Source: Lachnospiraceae bacterium UBA4631
GTDB taxonomy: Bacteria > Bacillota > Clostridia > Lachnospirales > Lachnospiraceae
Length of the DNA: 45,043 nucleotides
Assembly (NCBI GenBank): GCA_002406015.1
Contig: DHMX01000006.1
Coordinates: 1-45,043 of the forward strand
Reading direction: 5' to 3'
A program made the translations under genes and the position numbers. The first letter of the stretch is position 1. Each line of letters begins with the position of its first letter. The notes below the pieces were generated by a model. That model saw only the letters and a list, made by a program, of their open reading frames with translations, did no database searches and was not told where the DNA came from. Positions 16,413 through 24,774 of this stretch are shown here, piece by piece.

Positions 16413-17645
16413 ATGTATAATTTTGAGGAAATCACCAAGATTGACCCGGAGATTGCAGGAGCAATTCAGGATGAAATCGGAAGACAGAATAGTCATATTG
16501 AGTTGATTGCTTCCGAGAATTTTGTCAGTAAAGCAGTTATGGCTGCCATGGGAAGCCCATTGACGAACAAATATGCAGAAGGCTATCCGGGAAAGCGTTA
16601 TTATGGTGGTTGTGAATATGTAGATGTAGTTGAAAACCTTGCCATTGAGCGTGCAAAGCAGATATTTGGCTGTGAATATGTAAATGTTCAGCCACATTCC
16701 GGAGCACAGGCAAATATGGCAGCATTTTTTGCCATTATGAATCCGGGTGATACCTTCATGGGTATGAATCTGGCACATGGCGGACATCTGACACACGGCA
16801 GCCCGGTAAATTTATCCGGTAAATATTTTAATGTTGTACCGTATGGTGTAAATGATGAAGGCTTCATTGATTATGATGAGGTTCTGCGGATTGCAAAGGA
16901 ATGCAAGCCAAAGCTGATAGTAGCCGGAGCCAGTGCATATGCAAGAGCCATTGACTTTAAGAGATTCCGGGAAATTGCAGATGAGGTTGGAGCTTATCTG
17001 ATGGTGGATATGGCACATATTGCAGGTCTTGTAGCAGCAGGTCTTCATATGAGTCCGATTCCGTATGCACACGTAACCACAACTACAACGCATAAGACAT
17101 TGCGTGGACCAAGAGGCGGTATGATTCTTTCCAGCAACGAGGTTAACGAGAAGTTAAACTTTAATAAGGCAGTATTTCCGGGAATCCAGGGAGGACCTTT
17201 GATGCATGTGATTGCTGCAAAGGCAGTATGCTTTAAGGAGTGTCTGACACCGGAATATAAGGAATATCAGAAGCAGATTGTTAAGAATGCGGCTGCACTT
17301 TGCAAGGCATTACAGGAACGAGGCTTTAAGATTGTATCAAACGGTACAGATAATCATCTGATGCTGGTTGACTTACAGAATCTGGAATTAACCGGTAAGG
17401 AAGTTGAGAAGCTGTTGGATTCTGTAAATATCACCTGTAATAAGAACACAGTACCAAATGACCCGAAATCACCGTTTGTAACCTCCGGTATCCGGTTGGG
17501 AACTCCGGCAATTACCTCCAGAGGTGTTGTAGAGAGTGATATGATACTGATTGCAGATGCGATTAAGGCAGCAGTTATTGATAAGGATAATGATAAGGCA
17601 ATTTCCTTGGTTAAGGATATTACAGACCGTTATCCGTTATATTAG
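16413..17645 (+). CDS. glyA: Serine hydroxymethyltransferase
   Basis: The 410-residue PLP enzyme interconverts serine and glycine while charging tetrahydrofolate with a one-carbon unit. Conserved blocks are IELIASENFVSKAV, NKYAEGYPGKRYYGG, QPHSGAQAN, VDMAHIAGL and TTTTTHKTLRGPRGG, where Lys228 holds PLP. The start at 16413 follows GGAGG by 7 bases; an open frame extends 15 codons further up but without a ribosome binding site. It is a single-gene unit with its own promoter and a complex terminator. No riboswitch is recognised in the short leader. Confidence 0.97.
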   Translation: MYNFEEITKIDPEIAGAIQDEIGRQNSHIELIASENFVSKAVMAAMGSPLTNKYAEGYPGKRYYGGCEYVDVVENLAIERAKQIFGCEYVNVQPHSGAQANMAAFFAIMNPGDTFMGMNLAHGGHLTHGSPVNLSGKYFNVVPYGVNDEGFIDYDEVLRIAKECKPKLIVAGASAYARAIDFKRFREIADEVGAYLMVDMAHIAGLVAAGLHMSPIPYAHVTTTTTHKTLRGPRGGMILSSNEVNEKLNFNKAVFPGIQGGPLMHVIAAKAVCFKECLTPEYKEYQKQIVKNAAALCKALQERGFKIVSNGTDNHLMLVDLQNLELTGKEVEKLLDSVNITCNKNTVPNDPKSPFVTSGIRLGTPAITSRGVVESDMILIADAIKAAVIDKDNDKAISLVKDITDRYPLY

Positions 17646-17683
17646 AATGTAATGCAAGCCTTTGAATAGGTTGCTGTTTCCAT

Positions 17684-17742
17684 ACACCGACCCCCTAAAA
17701 GTCAGATGTCGAAGTCTGACGATGGGAGGTCGGTGTTTTTTA
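17684..17742 (+). terminator. Branched terminator after glyA
   Basis: ACACCGACC (17684-17692) pairs with GGTCGGTGT (17728-17736) and encloses a second hairpin, GTCAGA/TCTGAC (17701-17720). Six T follow the outer stem. Confidence 0.85.
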
Positions 17743-17807
17743 TGCAAATAAGTCAAAATTGACCTATTATCTTGTCATTTTCTTCCCTTTTCGTAGGTGT
17801 CTTAGTT

Positions 17808-17816
17808 TGTTATAAT
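17808..17816 (+). promoter_or_regulatory. Extended -10 promoter of the MATE gene
   Basis: TGTTATAAT is a perfect extended -10 (TGn-TATAAT), 40 bp before the start codon; no good -35 is seen. Confidence 0.5.
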
Positions 17817-17855
17817 CACAACGAATTTGAAAATAATTAAAGGAGGTATAAAAAG

Positions 17856-19247
17856 ATGGCACACGAGAGCAGCATGAATAAGGGAATGAAGGATTTAACC
17901 ATAGGAAAACCATTTCCTTGTATTCTTGGGTTCTGGTTTCCTGTATTTTTAGGCACATTGTTTCAACAGTTTTACAATATGGTAGATACCATGATTGTTG
18001 GGAAGTATCTTGGACTGAAACAATTGGCGGGTGTAGGTGTTACAGGTTCGTTGTCATTTTTGATTATAGGATTTTGCACAGGAATATGCAGTGGATTTGC
18101 AATACCGGTTGCACAGGCATTTGGTGCCAGAGATGAGAAGGGATTGCGGAAGTATGTTACCAACAGTGTCTGGTATTGTGTGGTTGTATCCATTGTAATG
18201 ACAATTGCAACGGTGCTGTTGTGCCGTCAGATGCTGGTGTGGATGAATACTCCGGAGGAAGCATTTATCTATGCATACCATTATATCGTAATTGTATTTG
18301 CCGGTATTCCGTTTACCGTTTTATACAATATGGTTTCCGGAATCTTCCGGTCCTTAGGTGACAGTAAATCTCCGGTTGTCTTTTTGATAATATCTTCATT
18401 GCTGAATGTGGTATTAGACCTGTTGTTTATTCCGGTTATGGGAATGGATGTAGAAGGAGCAGCCTTGGCAACCATTATTGCACAGGGAGTATCCGGTGTT
18501 GCCAGTCTGGTATACCTGATTCGGAAGTTTGAGATTCTTAAGATGCAAAAAGGAGATTGGAAGCCGGAAAAGCAATGCCTCTGGACACTGACAGTGATAG
18601 GGCTTCCGATGGGACTGCAATATTCCATTACGGCAATCGGTTCAATTGTATTGCAGGCAGCGGTAAATTCCTTTGGTGAAATTGCAGTGGCAGGTGTAGC
18701 TGCGGCAAATAAAGTATATTCCTTGCTGACCTGTCCGCTGGAGGCTATGGGAAATACCATGGCAACCTATGCCGGTCAGAATATGGGAGCAAAAAAGACC
18801 GAGCGTATTACAAAGGGATTGTATCAGGCAACACTGGCTTGCATCGGTTTGTCGGTAGTTATGTTCTTTGTGGTGCTGGTATTTGGTAATCAGTTATCCA
18901 TGATGTTTATTAACAAAGAAGAGACAGAAGCCTTGGGATACGCATACCAATATATTCTGATAGCGGCTGCAGGTTTCCCGTTATTGACCTTTGTACTGAC
19001 GGTACGCTTTACCATACAGGGAATGGGCTACTCTGCATTTGCCATGACAGCAGGGGTATTGGAAATGATAGCCAGATGCTTTGCAGCATTGGTATTGCCG
19101 GAATATTTCGGGTTCCACAGTGTATGTCTGGCAAACCTGTGTGCGTGGTTGGCAGCGGATTTGTTCTTAATACCAGCTTTCTTCTATTGCAGAAGAAAGC
19201 TGGAAGGAAAGCGGCTTCATTTGCGGCTGCGTTCCGTAGCAAAGTAA
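17856..19247 (+). CDS. MATE-family multidrug/Na+ efflux transporter
   Basis: The 463-residue protein has twelve predicted membrane helices in two related halves. Each half opens with the family pattern (PVFLGTLFQQFYNMVDTMIVGKYLG near 29-53; GLPMGLQYSITAIGSIVLQAAVNSFG in half two). MATE proteins export cationic drugs or metabolites with Na+ or H+ in exchange; the substrate cannot be predicted. AAAGGAGGT precedes the ATG. It is a single-gene unit. A perfect 13-bp inverted repeat lies inside the last codons, and the gene converges on the minus-strand gene at 19267 with only 19 bp between them. Confidence 0.92.
   Translation: MAHESSMNKGMKDLTIGKPFPCILGFWFPVFLGTLFQQFYNMVDTMIVGKYLGLKQLAGVGVTGSLSFLIIGFCTGICSGFAIPVAQAFGARDEKGLRKYVTNSVWYCVVVSIVMTIATVLLCRQMLVWMNTPEEAFIYAYHYIVIVFAGIPFTVLYNMVSGIFRSLGDSKSPVVFLIISSLLNVVLDLLFIPVMGMDVEGAALATIIAQGVSGVASLVYLIRKFEILKMQKGDWKPEKQCLWTLTVIGLPMGLQYSITAIGSIVLQAAVNSFGEIAVAGVAAANKVYSLLTCPLEAMGNTMATYAGQNMGAKKTERITKGLYQATLACIGLSVVMFFVVLVFGNQLSMMFINKEETEALGYAYQYILIAAAGFPLLTFVLTVRFTIQGMGYSAFAMTAGVLEMIARCFAALVLPEYFGFHSVCLANLCAWLAADLFLIPAFFYCRRKLEGKRLHLRLRSVAK
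19173..19203. repeat. Perfect 13-bp inverted repeat inside the MATE 3' end
   Basis: CCAGCTTTCTTCT and AGAAGAAAGCTGG are separated by 5 bases. It is coding, has no T-run on either side, and lies near the meeting point of two convergent genes. Confidence 0.6.
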
Positions 19248-19266
19248 ACGTAGAAATAGACATGGC

Positions 19267-20058
19267 TTAGCCGGAAAAGGTAGGAAGAAATTGACTGCTA
19301 AGGGAATTGCCGGATTCTATGCAGGCATAAAATTCAGCAATCAGGCTAAGGGCAAGGGGCTTGGCACCCTCGTAGAGCTTTCTTAGCCTGCGGTCACTTT
19401 CTGCATAGACCGGATTTGGGTCTTTCGATATAACCATTCCGGCAATGCTGTCATATTTTCCGATGCACCGAAGAAAGAAGAAGATGGCTTTCTTTAGAGC
19501 GTTGTCATTCATACGAAGTCCGTCATTACAAAGTATCATACAGCGAAGCGTTGTCATAATCTGCTTGCCGGTAGTGTGACCGTAAAATTGACGGATAACG
19601 GCAGCATTTTCTCTGGATACATGAATAGAGCCGGTTACCAGTGCGTTATAAGGCAATCCGTCTTCTATAATCAAGGCACGTTCAAAGGCACCTTCAATGG
19701 CACAATGGTGCAAAGAGGCGGTTCGTACCAGATGCTCGATATACGGATGACAGGCAACGTCCAAAGCATAGTGGCAAAGTACTCCCGTAATGTAGGCGAG
19801 TGATGCTTCTTTATGTCGTCTGGCACGAATGGTGCGGGCAGCAGCCTGAAAGAATTTCCTGCCCTGCCATTCATGAATCCGGTAGCCCAGACGATTCACA
19901 TAATTATGAAACACGGGATGATAAAAGAACAAAATATCAGGTCCCTGTAAGCCGATTAAAAACAGCTCACGATATTTATTCGCATAGGTCTTTGCCGGTT
20001 CGGGAAGAACGGAAAGCAGTTCGCGTCCGAAGCGGTCATGTGCATATATAGATGGCAT
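19267..20058 (-). CDS. Zinc-dependent phospholipase C-like protein
   Basis: The 263-residue protein matches the zinc-dependent PLC-like family of Clostridia. GLQGPDILFFYHP is near residue 40, GVLCHYALDVACHPYIEH near 95-112 and HHCAIEGAFERAL near 120-132. The His and Asp residues in these motifs would bind zinc. No signal peptide is seen, so unlike secreted toxins it is probably cytosolic, and its substrate is unknown. The minus-strand ATG at 20058 is preferred over a TTG 18 bases further up, because GGGAGAG precedes it. It is a single gene, divergent from the BMP-domain gene. Confidence 0.8.
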   Translation of the reverse strand: MPSIYAHDRFGRELLSVLPEPAKTYANKYRELFLIGLQGPDILFFYHPVFHNYVNRLGYRIHEWQGRKFFQAAARTIRARRHKEASLAYITGVLCHYALDVACHPYIEHLVRTASLHHCAIEGAFERALIIEDGLPYNALVTGSIHVSRENAAVIRQFYGHTTGKQIMTTLRCMILCNDGLRMNDNALKKAIFFFLRCIGKYDSIAGMVISKDPNPVYAESDRRLRKLYEGAKPLALSLIAEFYACIESGNSLSSQFLPTFSG

Positions 20059-20157
20059 AATATCTCTCCCTCTCAATCAAAATAAAAATCGCATTTATTA
20101 TACCACCATTTTCAAAAAAACAATAGGTACTTTCTTCGCAAAACCAGACAGGAATGT

Positions 20158-20186
20158 TTGCAAATCAATATAGAATAGTATATAAT
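20158..20186 (+). promoter_or_regulatory. Promoter of the BMP-domain operon
   Basis: TTGCAA (20158-20163), a 17-bp spacer and TATAAT (20181-20186), 66 bp before the start codon. The rest of the 193-bp divergent gap shows nothing recognisable. Confidence 0.7.
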
Positions 20187-20251
20187 AAATCCGAGTATGT
20201 AAAATAATTGTTAATTATTCGAACACCATATGAGTGGAGGGACTGTATACT

Positions 20252-22177
20252 ATGTCAGTTCAAGATTATTTAGAGGCATTAAGACTGGGACGTAAGGAGT
20301 ATCGGAACTGTATTAACAAGGGATTATACCCTTATTTGCCGGTATTAGATGAGATATTATCTCATGTAAAAGTAGAAAAAGAAGTAAATCTTGGCTTGGT
20401 TCAGGTTCCGCTAAAGCTGGTGATTGGAACCAGTACGCGTGCAAGAACCAATGCGTTTGCAGGTAATTTTATGCCGATTCTGGATTGGGGGTCTGAGTTC
20501 GGAGCCAAATGGGCAGCACTCAGCGACAGCCAGATGGAGGAAGGGATTCGGGAGCCAATTAAGGCTTATGAATATATGAACCGTTATTATGTAGTAGAAG
20601 GTAATAAGCGGGTCAGTGTATTAAAATATTTTGGTGCGGTCACCATTCCTGCAATGGTGACACGGAAGGTTCCGGTTCGGACCGATGAGCTGGAAAATAA
20701 AATCTATTATGAATTTATGGATTTTAATAAGGTTTCCGGAATCAATAATCTATGGTTCTCGAAGGAAGGAAGCTTTCCGAAGCTGTTAGAGGTATTAGGC
20801 TGTGAGCCGACACAGGAGTGGACCGATGAACAGCGGAAGGATTTTGCATCTGCATATCTGGCATTTTCCAATGCGTATGGAAGCAGAGGCGGAAAGAAGC
20901 TGCCGATTACAACAGGAGATGCATTTTTAGCATTTCTGTCTATTTACGGATATGAAGAAACAAAAGAAATGTCATCCGCAGAACTGAATGAGAATATTGA
21001 AAAAATCTGGAAGGAATTTCAGATTTTATGCAACAATGACGAGGTGGTTGACCTTCGGATGGAGCCGACAGATGTGAACCGGAAGAGTGTTCTCAGCTAT
21101 TTGCTGCCGGCAAATTCCAAGAAGCTGAAGGTATCGTTTGTATATGACAAATCACCAAGTAATTCGGATTGGAATTACGGGCATGAATTAGGCAGAAAGT
21201 ACATTCAGGAGCGGTTTTCAAATCAGATTGAGACAGAGGCAATTGAAAATGTGTCACCGGATGAGAATGCAGCAGATGTGTTGAATGATTTGATAGACTT
21301 TGGCAGTGATATTATTTTTACCACAACCTCACAATTGATTCAGCCGAGTCTGAAAGCAGCCGTAGAGCATCCGGAAGTCAAGATATTAAATTGCTCGTTA
21401 AATACTACGCATCAGTACATCAGAACCTACTATGCACGTATGTATGAAGGAAAGTTTTTAACCGGAGTGATTGCCGGCTCTCTGACGGAGAATAATCGGA
21501 TTGGGTATGTTGCAGATTATCCGATTTACGGAATCACAGCGAATATCAATGCATTTGCATTGGGAGCAAAGTTCGTGAATCCAAGGGCGAAGGTATATCT
21601 GGAATGGTCAACGTTGCGTGACCATGATATATATAAAACATTTTGGGAACAACAGGTATCCTATGTATCAAATCAGGATATGATTACACCGCAAAATGCA
21701 TCCAGACAATTTGGCTTATATCATATTGATAATGATGAGATTACCAATCTGGTTATGCCGGTGTGGAACTGGGGCGTATTCTATGAAAAGCTGCTGCAAA
21801 GCATTATGAGCGGTTCATGGAAAAAGGAGGATGATACCGAAGGTGCAAGAGCATTGAATTACTGGTGGGGGATGTCTGCCGGAGTAATTGATATTATCTG
21901 CTCCCAGAATCTTCCTGCATCAACCAGAGAATTAGTGGATTTATTAAAGAAGCTGATTTGCAAGGGTGAATTAACTCCGTTTGACGGAGAAATTATTGCA
22001 CAGGATGGCACTGTAAAAAGTAAAGCAGGAGAACGGATGCAGCCGGAGGAAATCGTTACGATGGATTGGCTGGTGGATAACGTAGTAGGCTTTATCCCAA
22101 ATGTTGAGGAACTGAATGAACAGGCACAGCCGGTAGTACAGATGCAGGGTGTTGCGACTACGAAAAAAGAAGATTAG
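20252..22177 (+). CDS. Cytosolic BMP-domain protein with a ParB-like N-terminal region
   Basis: This 641-residue protein has no signal peptide or lipobox. Residues ~1-290 contain YVVEGNKRVSVLKYFGA, which resembles the GNKR turn of ParB/sulfiredoxin-like domains. From ~290 (KLKVSFVYDKSPSNSDWNYGHELGRKYIQ) the sequence follows the BMP/Med periplasmic-binding fold (GSDIIFTTTS, GKFLTGVIAGSLT, GYVADYPIYG, NAFALGAKFVNPRAKV). BMP lipoproteins bind nucleosides for ABC import; here the domain must work inside the cell, perhaps as a ligand sensor. The ATG at 20252 is used; a GTG at 20234 overlaps the GGAGG. It heads a run of closely spaced genes up to 25644. No permease or ATPase genes are present. Confidence 0.75.
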   Translation: MSVQDYLEALRLGRKEYRNCINKGLYPYLPVLDEILSHVKVEKEVNLGLVQVPLKLVIGTSTRARTNAFAGNFMPILDWGSEFGAKWAALSDSQMEEGIREPIKAYEYMNRYYVVEGNKRVSVLKYFGAVTIPAMVTRKVPVRTDELENKIYYEFMDFNKVSGINNLWFSKEGSFPKLLEVLGCEPTQEWTDEQRKDFASAYLAFSNAYGSRGGKKLPITTGDAFLAFLSIYGYEETKEMSSAELNENIEKIWKEFQILCNNDEVVDLRMEPTDVNRKSVLSYLLPANSKKLKVSFVYDKSPSNSDWNYGHELGRKYIQERFSNQIETEAIENVSPDENAADVLNDLIDFGSDIIFTTTSQLIQPSLKAAVEHPEVKILNCSLNTTHQYIRTYYARMYEGKFLTGVIAGSLTENNRIGYVADYPIYGITANINAFALGAKFVNPRAKVYLEWSTLRDHDIYKTFWEQQVSYVSNQDMITPQNASRQFGLYHIDNDEITNLVMPVWNWGVFYEKLLQSIMSGSWKKEDDTEGARALNYWWGMSAGVIDIICSQNLPASTRELVDLLKKLICKGELTPFDGEIIAQDGTVKSKAGERMQPEEIVTMDWLVDNVVGFIPNVEELNEQAQPVVQMQGVATTKKED

Positions 22178-22186
22178 GATGAAAAA

Positions 22187-22777
22187 ATGCGGATATTAGT
22201 GTTGGCGGACGAAGAAAGTAAATACTATTGGGATTATTTCGAACAGAGCAAATTAGACGGAATCGACTTGATTTTGTCATGTGGAGATTTGAAGCCGGAA
22301 TATCTCTCATTTCTTGCTACCTTTGCCAAGGTGCCGATTCTGTATGTACGCGGAAATCATGATGATATTTATGAAACAAAGCCACCGGAGGGGTGTATCT
22401 GTATTGAAGATACCATATATACCTATCAGGGGGTCCGGATTCTGGGGCTGGGCGGCTCCATTCGGTATAAACAGGGAAAGAATCAATATACGCAGGCAGA
22501 AATGAAGGGCAGAGTGCGGAAGCTTTGGTGGAAGTTAAAAAAGAACAACGGCATCGATATTCTTCTGACCCACGCACCGGCATACCACATTAATGACGGT
22601 GAGGATGGCCCGCATGAAGGCTTTGAAGCGTTTGTTAAGATTTTAGATACCTATCATCCGAAATGCTTTATTCACGGGCATGTGCATTTAACATATTCCC
22701 GCTCCCACAAACGGGAATATCAGTACAAGGATACCAGAGTAATTAATGGATTTGAAAAATATATATTTGAATATTAA
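22187..22777 (+). CDS. YfcE-like metallophosphoesterase
   Basis: The 196-residue calcineurin-type phosphoesterase has CGDLKPEYL near 32-40, the GNHDD motif near 55-60, LLTHAPAY near 125 and GHVHLTYS near 165. The first motif, normally D-x-H, reads LADEES, so the usual first His is missing; metal binding may be altered. It probably hydrolyses a phosphodiester or phosphomonoester in the cytoplasm. It begins 9 bp after the BMP-domain gene and its stop codon lies in a short tandem repeat. Confidence 0.8.
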   Translation: MRILVLADEESKYYWDYFEQSKLDGIDLILSCGDLKPEYLSFLATFAKVPILYVRGNHDDIYETKPPEGCICIEDTIYTYQGVRILGLGGSIRYKQGKNQYTQAEMKGRVRKLWWKLKKNNGIDILLTHAPAYHINDGEDGPHEGFEAFVKILDTYHPKCFIHGHVHLTYSRSHKREYQYKDTRVINGFEKYIFEY

Positions 22778-22840
22778 ATGGGAATATTAAATGGGAATAT
22801 TCGAAATCGAATATCCAAAGAAAAGGAGAAAAGAGACAGT

Positions 22841-23374
22841 ATGAAGCAGATGGACAATGATATTATTAATCCCGCATTGATGTTGGCAATCAGCAGAATG
22901 AAAGAGAACAATAATACCGCTACTCAGAATAAGATGGTAGAGGAGGCAATGAATGCAAGATTTCTGGTTCCTTGTGTTGTGAAATTTAAGCCGGGAACCG
23001 AGAAAGAGGTTGAACGAAATCCGGGTAACACCATTGTGAATTTTAACATGATGAAGACCACTTCCGACGATATGTATTTTATTGCATTTACAGATATGGG
23101 TGAATTAAAGAAGTGGCAGGATAACGAGAATCAGAATGTCATGGTTATGAGCTTTGATGACTTGGCAGGTCTGGTGTTAAATTCTCAGGGAAAATCAGCC
23201 GGATTTGCAATTAATCCGTCTACCACCAATGTAGCATTTCGTAAGGAAATTATTGAGACCATTATTGCAAACCGCGATAGGGCAATTGCAGAGGGCAAGC
23301 TGGTAAAGGTAAGCGGCGAGCAGGCAAAGGAGATTTTAAGAGCAAGAGCTGAGGAAGGAAAAAGCGAGGCATAG
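22841..23374 (+). CDS. SseB-family protein
   Basis: The 177-residue protein matches the SseB N-terminal domain: NPALMLAISRMKENN, MVEEAMNARFLVPCVV, YFIAFTDMGELKKWQ and FAINP. Its biochemical role is not established. The ATG at 22841 is chosen. The frame stays open to 22778, where a tandem repeat creates an ATG right after the previous stop, but a GGAG stands 12 bases before 22841. It lies inside the same gene run, with the MBL gene 3 bp downstream. Confidence 0.75.
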   Translation: MKQMDNDIINPALMLAISRMKENNNTATQNKMVEEAMNARFLVPCVVKFKPGTEKEVERNPGNTIVNFNMMKTTSDDMYFIAFTDMGELKKWQDNENQNVMVMSFDDLAGLVLNSQGKSAGFAINPSTTNVAFRKEIIETIIANRDRAIAEGKLVKVSGEQAKEILRARAEEGKSEA

Positions 23375-23377
23375 TAC

Positions 23378-24208
23378 ATGAAGCTGACAATGTTAGGTAC
23401 AGGAAATGCAACGGTGACAGAGTGCTTTAATACCTGTTTTGCGTTTTCGGACGATGAATCCATGCATTTTCTGGTTGATACCGGGGGCGGAAACCGAATA
23501 TTGAAGGTCTTGCAGGATTCCGGAATTAAACTGGAGGAAATCCACGATATATTTATCACCCATGAGCATTTGGACCATTTGTTAGGAATTTTGTGGCTCA
23601 TTCGTATGATTGGAACGAAAATGAATCAGGGAACCTATCAAGGAACGCTAAGCATCTATTGTCACCATGAGCTGTTGGAAAAGATATGTGCAATGGCGGA
23701 GATGACTATTCAGAAAAAGGTGTGTAGGCATATAGGAAAGGAAATCATATTTGTTGCCATCGATAATGGCGAGCAGATGAAGATTCTGGATTGTGATGTT
23801 ACCTTTTTTGATATAGGCTCTACAAAGGCAAAGCAGTTTGGCTTTACGATGGTTACAAAGGACGGAATTAAATTGACCTGTCTGGGTGATGAACCATATA
23901 ACCCACAGACCGAAAGCTATGTGAAAGGCAGTGACTGGCTGATGCATGAGGCATTTTGTCTGTATAAAGAAGCAGAGCGGTTTCAACCGTATGAGAAGCA
24001 TCACAGTACCGTAAAGGAAGCGTGTATAACAGCCGAGCAGCTACAGGTTCCGAATCTGATTTTATATCATACAGAGGAAACCCATCTGGCTGAGAGAAAG
24101 GCATTATATACAGAAGAAGGAAAACAGTATTATTCCGGTAATCTGTATGTTCCGGATGATATGGAGTGTATAGAGCTTCGGAGAAGTTTGAAGTTTCCGA
24201 AACATTAG
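23378..24208 (+). CDS. MBL-fold hydrolase (RNase Z-like)
   Basis: The 276-residue metallo-beta-lactamase-fold protein opens with MKLTMLGTGNATVTECFNT, as RNase Z-type proteins do. It has the zinc motif THEHLDHLLG near 60-69, plus LGDEP, HEAF and KHHSTVKEA as further ligands. It is probably a cytosolic metallohydrolase; it lacks the long exosite arm of true tRNase Z, so tRNA 3' processing is not assured. It starts 3 bp after the SseB gene, indicating coupling. Confidence 0.82.
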   Translation: MKLTMLGTGNATVTECFNTCFAFSDDESMHFLVDTGGGNRILKVLQDSGIKLEEIHDIFITHEHLDHLLGILWLIRMIGTKMNQGTYQGTLSIYCHHELLEKICAMAEMTIQKKVCRHIGKEIIFVAIDNGEQMKILDCDVTFFDIGSTKAKQFGFTMVTKDGIKLTCLGDEPYNPQTESYVKGSDWLMHEAFCLYKEAERFQPYEKHHSTVKEACITAEQLQVPNLILYHTEETHLAERKALYTEEGKQYYSGNLYVPDDMECIELRRSLKFPKH

Positions 24209-24248
24209 GGGTTAAATAACAGGGAAGGATAGAAAAGGAGCGGGTAGG

Positions 24249-24755
24249 ATGGCAAAAATAATTAAAAAATGTCTGGCGTGCAGTACATTGAATCCATATG
24301 ATGCTAAAGTATGTAAAAAATGCGAAAGTCCCTTGTTGGCAGATGTAGATCAGGAAGATGAAATCCTATCCATTGACCCGATGGAGGCTGCCTTAGAGGA
24401 TGCAGTGTCTTCTGCGGAAGAAAATGAGGATGATATGGTTGCAAGGATTCTTCGGGAGCAGGCAGAGAATGCAAAGAAGATTGTTGCAAAGGAAAAAGAG
24501 AAGGAAGAACGCAAGAAGAAGCGGGAAGCCGGACAGAGCCGGTTCGGCTTCTCTATGAGCGGAAATACCTCTACAGAATCGGGCAGATATTCCGTTAACA
24601 GCGGAAATGCAAAAAAATCCTCCGGAGGATTCAGTAGCAGCTTTAAGATTAGCGAGGGCGGCTATCAACAGGACGATGCACCGGGAAAAGTGCATCTGAA
24701 TGGTTCCCTTCGCGTACAGGCAATGAAGCAAAAGGCAGAAACAAAGAAGAAATAA
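24249..24755 (+). CDS. Small zinc-ribbon protein with charged tail
   Basis: The 168-residue protein has two CxxC pairs at the N-terminus (CLACST near residues 8-13 and CKKCES near 22-27), a zinc-ribbon. An acidic stretch, a Lys/Glu coiled-coil-like run near 75-95 and a Ser/Gly-rich tail ending in basic residues follow. No enzyme domain is seen. The role is unknown. It is in the run leading to map, whose start is 19 bp downstream. Confidence 0.65.
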   Translation: MAKIIKKCLACSTLNPYDAKVCKKCESPLLADVDQEDEILSIDPMEAALEDAVSSAEENEDDMVARILREQAENAKKIVAKEKEKEERKKKREAGQSRFGFSMSGNTSTESGRYSVNSGNAKKSSGGFSSSFKISEGGYQQDDAPGKVHLNGSLRVQAMKQKAETKKK

Positions 24756-24774
24756 AAAGAAAGAAGTGACAGTA

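Noticed and set aside
22778..22840. N-terminal extension of the SseB-family gene to the ATG at 22778
   Set aside because: That ATG belongs to a tandem repeat, lacks a Shine-Dalgarno and adds residues outside the family domain.
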